NCBI GenBank assembly: GCA_021157815.1
Contig: JAGGVT010000071.1
Span: forward strand, 1 to 5,216
DNA length: 5,216 bases
From: a bacterium
GTDB lineage: Bacteria > JAJVIF01 > JAGGVT01
Direction of reading: 5' to 3'
Part shown: in pieces, positions 1 to 5,216 of the stretch
Layout: every line of letters starts with the position of its first letter
Numbering within the stretch: the stretch's first letter is position 1
Notes under the pieces: generated by a model
Databases searched by the model: none
What the model saw: only the letters and a program-made list of their open reading frames with translations
What the model was told of the DNA's origin: nothing
Program-made: the position numbers and the translations under genes

Positions 1-2924
1 ATTGGCCTGAATCCTATGTAGCCGTAGCGGGTTGTCGATGGCAGCGCTGACGAGTATCTCGATGAACACCGAGTAACCCAGTCGCCGGCGTGAAACCATC
101 CGCCGCCCCGGCAGCATTTCGTTGTGCCTTCTGTTGGTAGAGTGTAATCACCCATTTCATATTGCGTGTAAATCGAAAATTCATACCACTCATAGCACCA
201 TTCCCAGACATTCCCGGCGCAGTCCGCCAGGCCGTATGGGCTGTCGCCATCGGGACTGTATGTCCCAACCGGCGCGGTTGCACTGGTTACAATTGAATCC
301 GAATTGCAGTTGCAGTTATTTGCAATCCAGTCGAATCCCCACGGATAGTTGAACGGTTCGCCATCCCCGCGAGCTGCTTTTTCCCATTGCGCCTCAATTG
401 GCAGTTTCAATCCTGCCCAGTTGCAGAACGCATCCGCTTCCCACCAGCTGACTCCATTAACCGGATTCGCCGCGGTTTGCACAAAGTCAATCGGATTTCC
501 GCCCTTGTCGATGCCAGTCAACCAGTTCAATGGATGTTCCCATCCGTACTGATTTTTTATAATCCATCCCTCAGCACTCCAGAAATCTTCGTTGTCGTAT
601 CCCCCAGCTTCCATAAAAGCGTTGAACTCAATATTTGTTACCTCATATTTCCTTATCCAGAAAGCCTCGACATAATGCGTATGCTGTGGTTTTTCATCAT
701 TGGTGCCGGAATTCGAGTAGTTCGGATCATCAAGTCCACACCCCATGGTGAAATTACCTGACGGGATATAAATACTTACGAAACAATCATCAGGCAAACC
801 CGAATCCTCAATCTCGATTGTCTCATCCCATGTTGCAGGATCGCTGAACTGGCGCCAATCCCAGAAATTCCATTCCTTTCCCTTGTTCCAGACTTTCAGA
901 TGAATCGTATGAAATCCCTGTGCCAGTGTATAAACAATCACTTCACGCCCGATTGCAATCGGATAGCTGAAATCCCAATCGGCGTACCATCTGAAATTAA
1001 GATTGTCATTTTCCTCAGGCGTGTATTCAGCGCCGGCGAAGATTCCGTCGCCTGAAAAGTGCAACGCGTCGCCGAAAATCGGATTGCTCGTGCGAGTCCA
1101 GTAAATATCATTAATTACAGCATCCGGCTTGATTCCCTTAAACGCGCGGAGGGCGTCGATACGCCCGGCTCCCAACTTGCCGATTTTTTCAGGAGGGAGA
1201 TACATAGGAACACACGACTCAACTATTTTGTTTTTAACTTCGCTTTTTGACAGTCCCGGCTCCTTCGCCCAGATTAACGCCGCGAGTCCGCTGGTAAACG
1301 CGCATGATGCCGATGTTCCCCCGAAATAGAATTCGATATCATCAGGTGAATCCGCTCCGGTTGTGTAAATCGTGCGTGTACCGGGCGCGCATAAATCAAC
1401 CGTATCACCCCAGTTTGTGCCCCACAGTTCCATTTCCTCGTCAATGACCTCGCGGTCCTTGTGGCCAACCGTTCTTTCCGATGATGCTCCCACGCTTATT
1501 ACTTTCTCCAGCGCGGCGGGATAGTAGTTGTCAGCGCTGATTTCCAAAGGAAGCCCCGCGAATTCCTTATCGTTTTTATCATTGCCGCAGCTTGCGATTA
1601 GAATGGTATTTGGGCACATATCGATTCTGTTAATCGCCTCGGTTGTCCAGTAGGATGCCGTTTCTTCATATCCGCCAAGGCTTATGTTTACAACGAATTT
1701 GAAATTCGGAACCATGTTTGCCAGGTCGCGGATATAAACCAAAGATTGCAGAAGCGCGAATACTGGTCCCACATGGCCGTATTCATCGGTGTGTTCGAGA
1801 ACCTTGCACGGAAGGAAAATCGGATTCCACGCCATGCCCGCCATGCCGATTCCGTTGTTGCCCATCGCGCCAAGTACTCCTGCGACAGCTGTTCCGTGCC
1901 CGTCGTTATCTGTAACCGGTGAACCGGGCGATACGAAATTTTTCCCATAAGTGTTAATTACCCAGTTGTCGAAATTATTCAGACCGAGGTCATAGTGGAA
2001 ATTCAAACCCGTATCGGGAAATGCAAATATAATTTTCTCCACTGACGCATTCCCGATCTGGTTGATATAACCATCGGAATAAATATCCCACGCGTCAACC
2101 GCGCGTATTCGCTCAAACGCCCAGCGATAACCCTCCGGTGTCGCCGGATCATAAAAAGGATCATGGGGAAAATACGCTGGGAAAATCAACGATTCAACTT
2201 CAGCATCGTGAAGCCTGGCATCTGAGTTTAATTCCTGAACTACATCGTAAGGATTTCGGTTATCAATAATGCGCGCGTCATATAATCCGAGCGGTTCAAT
2301 CATTCCGGCTAATAAAAGTTTGTGGTTGCAAAGAGCATTGTAAAGAGTTTCAATTCCTGAATCACAGCCAACCATTACAGCATCGGACAAAATCGCTTTC
2401 GTTGAAATTCCACTTGTTACATTTCCCCTGAATTGGGATGCGTGAATCGTTATCCGTTCATTCTGAATGAGCGCACTATCGCTGTATTCAATATGAGCTT
2501 GAACGGATGAGTTATCGTCAGGAATATTCAGCAGTCGCGCTGGCGATGCCATCCCCGATGGAATAATTCCAAAATCAAGTTCGTATGAATCAAAAACAAT
2601 GCTTACATCAAAGGCAATCGCGCCATGATTTTTAATGCGAATCATGCTGTTCGATTTAATTATTTCAAACGAGTTTTCAGAGATGCCATCCACCCACAAA
2701 GATGCTTCCATTTCTGAAGGTGCACAATTCAAATCAAAAACCGACGTGGAATGACGATATGAAATAGTATCTGATTGATAATAATTTTCTAATGATGTGT
2801 TATTATCATTAGCCTTATTTAAAGGGAGAGGGACATTGGTTGCTGTACTTCTCATGGAGGAGCATCCGGAAATAATTAAAGCAGCGATGAAAAGCAGAAG
2901 ATGTAATTTATTTATATATTTCAT
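1..2924 (-). CDS. Lipoprotein subtilisin-like (S8) serine protease with PKD-like and C-terminal FGE/SUMF1-like domains, 3' end cut by window
   Basis: One open frame of 974 codons without a stop, read from the ATG at 2924 to the left edge. The start is supported by GGGAG six bases upstream and by a lipoprotein signal peptide directly after it: hydrophobic residues 7-19, lipobox ISGC with Cys21, and Ser22 rather than Asp, which would favour outer-membrane sorting in a diderm. Residues about 40-175 look beta-rich. Residues about 178-252 resemble an S8 propeptide and lead into FPHDPFY (252-258). The S8 domain follows: PDTG (Asp304), HGTAVAG (His343), NISLGG, SCGND (oxyanion Asn448), GTSAS (Ser538) and the closing GAGRIDALRAF (585-595). 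Residues about 601-681 look like a PKD/Ig-type domain. Residues 716-974 form an FGE-sulfatase-like domain: IPSGNFTMG, LKLPIEAQWEKAARG, GLADCAGNVWEW, RGGGW and GFRP. The catalytic residues imply an active secreted endopeptidase, probably matured by propeptide removal; this is inferred. The FGE-like part lacks the catalytic cysteines and is probably structural or ligand-binding. Substrate unknown. The stop codon lies outside the window. Confidence 0.93.
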   Translation of the reverse strand, partial: MKYINKLHLLLFIAALIISGCSSMRSTATNVPLPLNKANDNNTSLENYYQSDTISYRHSTSVFDLNCAPSEMEASLWVDGISENSFEIIKSNSMIRIKNHGAIAFDVSIVFDSYELDFGIIPSGMASPARLLNIPDDNSSVQAHIEYSDSALIQNERITIHASQFRGNVTSGISTKAILSDAVMVGCDSGIETLYNALCNHKLLLAGMIEPLGLYDARIIDNRNPYDVVQELNSDARLHDAEVESLIFPAYFPHDPFYDPATPEGYRWAFERIRAVDAWDIYSDGYINQIGNASVEKIIFAFPDTGLNFHYDLGLNNFDNWVINTYGKNFVSPGSPVTDNDGHGTAVAGVLGAMGNNGIGMAGMAWNPIFLPCKVLEHTDEYGHVGPVFALLQSLVYIRDLANMVPNFKFVVNISLGGYEETASYWTTEAINRIDMCPNTILIASCGNDKNDKEFAGLPLEISADNYYPAALEKVISVGASSERTVGHKDREVIDEEMELWGTNWGDTVDLCAPGTRTIYTTGADSPDDIEFYFGGTSASCAFTSGLAALIWAKEPGLSKSEVKNKIVESCVPMYLPPEKIGKLGAGRIDALRAFKGIKPDAVINDIYWTRTSNPIFGDALHFSGDGIFAGAEYTPEENDNLNFRWYADWDFSYPIAIGREVIVYTLAQGFHTIHLKVWNKGKEWNFWDWRQFSDPATWDETIEIEDSGLPDDCFVSIYIPSGNFTMGCGLDDPNYSNSGTNDEKPQHTHYVEAFWIRKYEVTNIEFNAFMEAGGYDNEDFWSAEGWIIKNQYGWEHPLNWLTGIDKGGNPIDFVQTAANPVNGVSWWEADAFCNWAGLKLPIEAQWEKAARGDGEPFNYPWGFDWIANNCNCNSDSIVTSATAPVGTYSPDGDSPYGLADCAGNVWEWCYEWYEFSIYTQYEMGDYTLPTEGTTKCCRGGGWFHAGDWVTRCSSRYSSALPSTTRYGYIGFRP

Positions 2925-2930
2925 GGCTGA

Positions 2931-2935
2931 CTCCC
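2931..2935 (-). promoter_or_regulatory. Shine-Dalgarno site of the protease gene
   Basis: On the minus strand GGGAG lies six bases before the ATG at 2924, ideal spacing for a ribosome binding site. It supports that start and shows that the organism uses Shine-Dalgarno initiation, which bears on the choice of start for pckA. Confidence 0.7.
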
Positions 2936-2987
2936 GGCTATTATTAAGGTAATGCGCAAAATGAATATTCGTCATACTAATATAATG

Positions 2988-3016
2988 AATATATCAAAAT
3001 CAGTTGAAATAGGCAA
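2988..3016 (-). promoter_or_regulatory. Candidate sigma70-type promoter of the protease gene
   Basis: On the minus strand TTGCCT (3016-3011, 4 of 6 to TTGACA) is followed after exactly 17 bases by TATATT (2993-2988, 5 of 6 to TATAAT). The bases TGA directly before the -10 box make an extended -10 element. Transcription would start near 2981 and give a leader of about 57 bases before the ATG at 2924. The surroundings are AT-rich, so chance matches are possible, but the combination of boxes, spacing and position is good. Confidence 0.45.
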
Positions 3017-3057
3017 TGGGTATAAGATAGAGACTTCTGAAAAAAACATATAATATT

Positions 3058-3133
3058 GTAGCCCGGCTTCTCATTAGCCGGGAAAACACGGTGATATTCA
3101 CGCATAACCCCGGTTAATGAGAAACCGGGCTAC
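3058..3133. repeat. REPIN-like element: two small palindromic hairpins in inverted orientation
   Basis: The left unit 3058-3082 is GTAG followed by CCCGGCT (3062-3068), a 7-base loop TCTCATT and AGCCGGG (3076-3082). The right unit 3109-3133 is CCCGGTT (3109-3115), loop AATGAGA, AACCGGG (3123-3129), then CTAC. The right unit is the reverse complement of the left with 23 of 25 bases identical, and 26 bases separate them. The only two differences, C to T and G to A, are paired partners in the small hairpin, so both stems stay perfect at 7 bp. Each unit has the layout of a REP sequence (short conserved head GTAG plus hairpin), and two in inverted orientation are typical of REPIN or BIME elements, which are mobilised by RAYT transposases in other bacteria. 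Copies elsewhere in the genome cannot be seen from this window. It lies between two divergent promoters and so is unlikely to be a terminator. Confidence 0.7.
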
Positions 3134-3184
3134 CATTTAGTTCATTTTTTCGAAATATCAGATTTATAAAACATAAAAATAAGA

Positions 3185-3213
3185 TTGCTCCTTATTTCAC
3201 AAAGGTGTAAAAT
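3185..3213 (+). promoter_or_regulatory. Candidate promoter of pckA
   Basis: TTGCTC (3185-3190, matching only the TTG of the -35 consensus) is followed after 17 bases by TAAAAT (3208-3213, 5 of 6 to TATAAT). Transcription would start near 3220 and leave a leader of about 35 bases before the start codon. The -35 match is weak and the region is AT-rich, so this is a tentative call. I see no clear operator next to it. Confidence 0.3.
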
Positions 3214-3241
3214 ATCTTCCTATTTGATTATCATATGCTAT

Positions 3242-3245
3242 GGAA
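3242..3245 (+). promoter_or_regulatory. Weak ribosome binding site that favours the inner pckA start
   Basis: GGAA lies nine bases before the ATG at 3255. The other in-frame ATG at 3240 has no purine-rich Shine-Dalgarno match upstream (the sequence there is TATTTGATTATCATATGCT). Since the neighbouring gene has a good site, the start at 3255 is preferred; using 3240 would add only five residues (MECFQ). Confidence 0.4.
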
Positions 3246-3254
3246 TGTTTTCAA

Positions 3255-4928
3255 ATGAGTAAACAAACATCAAGAATTAATCTCAAAAGAAATCTCGATA
3301 AGGTTTTGAAAAAGCATCGTGGTTTACATATCAACCCGACTCGCAGTTTCATGATTCGAGAGGCTGTCAGATGTAAAGAGGCGATTGTATCCAGCTGCGG
3401 GGCACTGGCTATGTGGACGCCTTTTGAATCGACTGGAAGAAGCCCGGATGATACTTACATCGTCAAGAATTCCATAACGAGCAAAACAGTTGACTGGAAA
3501 TCAAAAAACAACATTCCGATGAAACCGGCAGTGTTCGACATGATATGGGAGGATGCCCTTAAAACGCTTTCTAAAAAAGAACAAATTTTCTTAACCGACA
3601 GGGTACTCGGAGCGGATGTGCATTACGCGCTTCCAGTCAGGACAATCGGCGACCAGGCTCTTACCGCGTTGTTTACGGATAACATGTTCAGGCCTGTTCC
3701 GAAAGATATCGATAAGAGTATTTTTAACGATAAGCCGTTTCTTTTTCTTGTTTTACCCTATGACAAACTCGATACCAAAAAGTACAAGGGCAAACTCAGG
3801 CTTGTTGACGAGAAGGATAAAAACAGCACATCCTGGATGGCGGTTACAATGGACATGAATCGCCGTGTGGGAGTTGTGTACGGTTCCGCGTACGGTGGCA
3901 GCGTGAAAAAATTAATGTTCACCGTGATGAATTATCTGAATCCTGAGGTTGGCGTTCTTCCGCTTCACTGCTCTGCCAACGAGGGGGATAATGGCGAAAG
4001 CGCGCTTCTGCTCGGATTGTCCGGCACAGGCAAGACAACGCTTTCCGCCGACCCAACCCGAGCGCTTCTTGGCGATGATGAGCACGGATGGAGTGAAAAC
4101 GGAATATTCAATTTCGAAAACGGCTGTTATGCCAAGCTCATTAACCTCCGGCAGGACAAGGAACCTGATATCTGGCATGCTGTGCTTCACAATGATAAAG
4201 CCACAAAACATGGCGTGATTATTGAAAACGCGATGATGTATCCCAATGGCACTTTTGATCTGGATGATGAAAGAATCACGCCGAATTCACGCGCGTCATA
4301 TCCGCTTTCATATCTGGCAAACATCAAGAAATCATCAACAGCGGGGCACCCATCGACAATTCTTTTCCTGACCGCGGATGCATTCGGAGTCCTGCCGCCA
4401 ATAACCAAACTCACAACTGAACAGGCTATGTTGTGGTTCCTTATGGGCTATACAAGCAAACTCGCGGGAACCGAAACCGGAATTAAAGAGCCTCGCCCAA
4501 CATTTTCAAGATTCTTCGGACAACCGTTCATGCCTCGCAATCCGGATGTTTACGCCGGCATGCTCGGTGAGAAACTTGAAAAGCATAATACGCGTGTTTA
4601 CCTCATTAATACCGGATGGAGTGGGGGAGATTATCATGAAGGCGAACGAATCGATATCAAGCTAACCCGCAGGATGGTTCACGCTGCCCTGGATGGTGAA
4701 CTTGAGAATGTTCAATACAAACTCAACAAACGATTCCATCTGTGGGTACCGACCAAATGCCCCGGTGTGCCATCGAAAATCCTTGACCCGATAAACACAT
4801 GGGAAAGCAGAAACGGTTACATAAAAAGAGCAAAAGATCTGGCTAAGCATTTCGCTGAAGCATTCGACAAGCACTACAAAGGGAAGGGAATTGACAAAAG
4901 CATCGAATCCCAATGCCCCGGCAAATAA
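3255..4928 (+). CDS. pckA: Phosphoenolpyruvate carboxykinase (ATP), EC 4.1.1.49
   Basis: Cytoplasmic enzyme that converts oxaloacetate and ATP to phosphoenolpyruvate, CO2 and ADP, the first committed step of gluconeogenesis; in some anaerobes it runs in the CO2-fixing direction. The protein has 557 residues from the preferred start, close to the 540 of E. coli PckA, and ends at TAA 4926-4928. Visible motifs: TGRSP with Arg62 (substrate binding), YGGSVKK with Tyr213, Lys218 and Lys219, HCSAN with His238 (metal), the P-loop GLSGTGKTT at 254-262 with Lys260, GDDEHGW with Asp274 and Asp275 (metal), NSRASYP with Arg346, LTADAFGVLPP at 372-382, and the C-terminal KILDPINTW region. These match the ATP-dependent family, not the GTP-dependent one. 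No key residue is missing. The segment before Arg62 reads MWTPFES where E. coli-type enzymes have a VDTG-like sequence, and Asp65 replaces the usual Lys of RSPKD. It stands alone and is transcribed away from the protease gene, with no metabolic partner in view. Confidence 0.97.
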   Translation: MSKQTSRINLKRNLDKVLKKHRGLHINPTRSFMIREAVRCKEAIVSSCGALAMWTPFESTGRSPDDTYIVKNSITSKTVDWKSKNNIPMKPAVFDMIWEDALKTLSKKEQIFLTDRVLGADVHYALPVRTIGDQALTALFTDNMFRPVPKDIDKSIFNDKPFLFLVLPYDKLDTKKYKGKLRLVDEKDKNSTSWMAVTMDMNRRVGVVYGSAYGGSVKKLMFTVMNYLNPEVGVLPLHCSANEGDNGESALLLGLSGTGKTTLSADPTRALLGDDEHGWSENGIFNFENGCYAKLINLRQDKEPDIWHAVLHNDKATKHGVIIENAMMYPNGTFDLDDERITPNSRASYPLSYLANIKKSSTAGHPSTILFLTADAFGVLPPITKLTTEQAMLWFLMGYTSKLAGTETGIKEPRPTFSRFFGQPFMPRNPDVYAGMLGEKLEKHNTRVYLINTGWSGGDYHEGERIDIKLTRRMVHAALDGELENVQYKLNKRFHLWVPTKCPGVPSKILDPINTWESRNGYIKRAKDLAKHFAEAFDKHYKGKGIDKSIESQCPGK

Positions 4929-4944
4929 TTAGCCCGTTTTACCG

Positions 4945-4978
4945 TTTGCCAACCAGAAATATTTGCCAATCAGGAATA
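4945..4978. repeat. 17-bp tandem duplication
   Basis: TTTGCCAACCAGAAATA at 4945-4961 is followed at once by TTTGCCAATCAGGAATA at 4962-4978, with 15 of 17 bases identical. It starts 16 bases after the pckA stop. Two copies only; it looks like a slippage duplication with no clear function. Confidence 0.6.
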
Positions 4979-5020
4979 TGTCATTCCGACCTTTGCGAAG
5001 CGAAGGGCCTGAATCCCTTT
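4979..5020. repeat. Probable dispersed intergenic repeat (TGTCATTCCGA type)
   Basis: The stretch begins TGTCATTCCGACC and ends GAATCCCTTT. Its core folds as CCTTTGC (4990-4996), loop GAA, GCGAAGG (5000-5006), a 7-bp stem with one G-T pair. From general knowledge, sequences starting TGTCATTCCGA, with a GCGAAGCGA-like core and ending GAATC, are widespread multi-copy intergenic repeats in many environmental bacteria. Only one copy is in this window, so its repeat nature is inferred from resemblance. Confidence 0.45.
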
Positions 5021-5047
5021 AAAAGCGTACTGACATCTTATTTATAA

Positions 5048-5083
5048 GTGGCATCAGAGGATGCTCCCACAGAATAGTTTTTT
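5048..5083 (+). terminator. Hairpin with trailing T run, possible terminator or palindromic repeat
   Basis: GCATC (5051-5055), loop AGAG and GATGC (5060-5064) form a perfect 5-bp stem. GTG (5048-5050) and CAC (5068-5070) can extend it if TCC bulges out. Six T follow at 5078-5083, but seven bases after the hairpin, and the whole lies 120 bases beyond the pckA stop. That is a poor fit to an intrinsic terminator. The hairpin may instead be another dispersed palindromic element. No better terminator is seen after pckA. Confidence 0.22.
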
Positions 5084-5216
5084 CTAACATCTCACTACTG
5101 TCCGGTTAAGTTAGAGACCAATTACCGTATTGCTGATTAATAAAGAACATACCGGCTTATTGGTATTTATCAGACATGAATCGTAAGTGAATACCCTAAA
5201 TCCGCGATTGAACTCG
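5084..5216. other. Right end of window without recognisable gene
   Basis: Gene-free as far as can be seen. The ATG at 5176 meets a stop after four codons. On the minus strand an open stretch of 34 codons enters from the right edge and stops at 5111; it shows no motif I recognise and is too short to call. The sequence CTGTCCGGTTAAGTTAGAG near 5099-5117 faintly recalls the outer ends of some insertion sequences, but no transposase follows within the window. Confidence 0.3.

Larger units (their letters stand above)
2925..3239. other. Divergent intergenic spacer
   Basis: AT-rich gene-free stretch between two genes that start back to back. It holds a candidate leftward promoter, an inverted pair of small hairpins at 3058-3133 and a weaker candidate rightward promoter. 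I see no tRNA, riboswitch or small ORF with a plausible start. Because both genes lead away from it, no transcription terminator is expected here. Confidence 0.6.

Noticed and set aside
14-283. Minus-strand open frame of 89 codons overlapping the FGE-like domain
   Set aside because: It is a shifted frame inside the long protease frame. The conserved FGE motifs (GNVWEW, RGGGW, GFRP) are all in the main frame, with no frameshift needed.
122-761. Plus-strand open frames across the FGE-like domain
   Set aside because: They lie opposite conserved codons of the protease gene and their translations show no domain-like features.
3058-3133. Inverted repeat read as a transcription terminator
   Set aside because: It sits between two genes that are transcribed away from it and has no T run on either side; the paired small hairpins fit a REP-type repeat better.
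3912-4211. Antisense and shifted open frames of 75-99 codons within pckA
   Set aside because: They overlap the conserved P-loop and metal-binding region of pckA, have no family motifs and no convincing ribosome binding sites; they are shadows of the coding strand.
4929-4936. TTAGCCCG after the pckA stop as a third REP unit
   Set aside because: Only seven bases match the head of the REP-like unit and no CCCGG hairpin follows.
5005-5020. GGGCCTGAATCC shared with the left end of the window (GGCCTGAATCC at 4-14) as a direct repeat or template repeat
   Set aside because: Only 11 bases match and the flanks differ. At the left end the bases encode the conserved GFRP motif; at 5005 they belong to the intergenic element. 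It is probably chance.
5111-5215. Minus-strand open stretch of 34 codons entering from the right edge
   Set aside because: No recognisable motif, no start in view, and of a length expected by chance; it could be the end of a gene but cannot be supported.

Overview
The window holds two divergently transcribed protein genes, separated by a 315-base spacer that carries a REPIN-like repeat, and followed on the right by a short gene-free stretch rich in small repeats. The lipoprotein signal peptide, Shine-Dalgarno sites and an ATP-type PEP carboxykinase mark it as bacterial DNA. A large surface lipoprotein with protease, PKD-like and sulfatase-modifying-factor domains, together with dispersed palindromic repeats, suggests an environmental, probably didermic bacterium. 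The sequence alone does not let me name a phylum.

Left part (1-2924, minus strand): one uninterrupted reading frame of 974 visible codons that runs off the left edge. It encodes a lipoprotein with an N-terminal beta-rich region, a propeptide-like segment, a complete subtilisin-type (S8) catalytic domain with Asp304, His343, Asn448 and Ser538, a PKD/Ig-like domain and a C-terminal formylglycine-generating-enzyme-like (SUMF1/FGE-sulfatase) domain. The window ends within or just after the last conserved motif (GFRP), so few residues may be missing. The FGE-like domain lacks the two active-site cysteines of true FGE and is more likely a binding module. Its last 35 residues lie where diversity-generating retroelements place their variable region, but no template repeat or reverse transcriptase is visible here.

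Middle (2925-3239): the divergent spacer. A good sigma70-type promoter with an extended -10 points left to the protease gene, and a weaker candidate points right to the carboxykinase gene. Between them lie two small hairpins in inverted orientation, whose only two differences are compensatory base-pair changes.

Right part (3255-4928, plus strand): a complete ATP-dependent phosphoenolpyruvate carboxykinase gene (pckA) with all main substrate, metal and nucleotide motifs. After it, 4929-5216 holds a 17-bp tandem duplication, an element of the kind often dispersed between genes, a hairpin followed by a T run and about 130 bases with no recognisable gene.

The two genes have no obvious joint function: one acts in central carbon metabolism, the other in extracellular proteolysis or binding. 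They share only the spacer.
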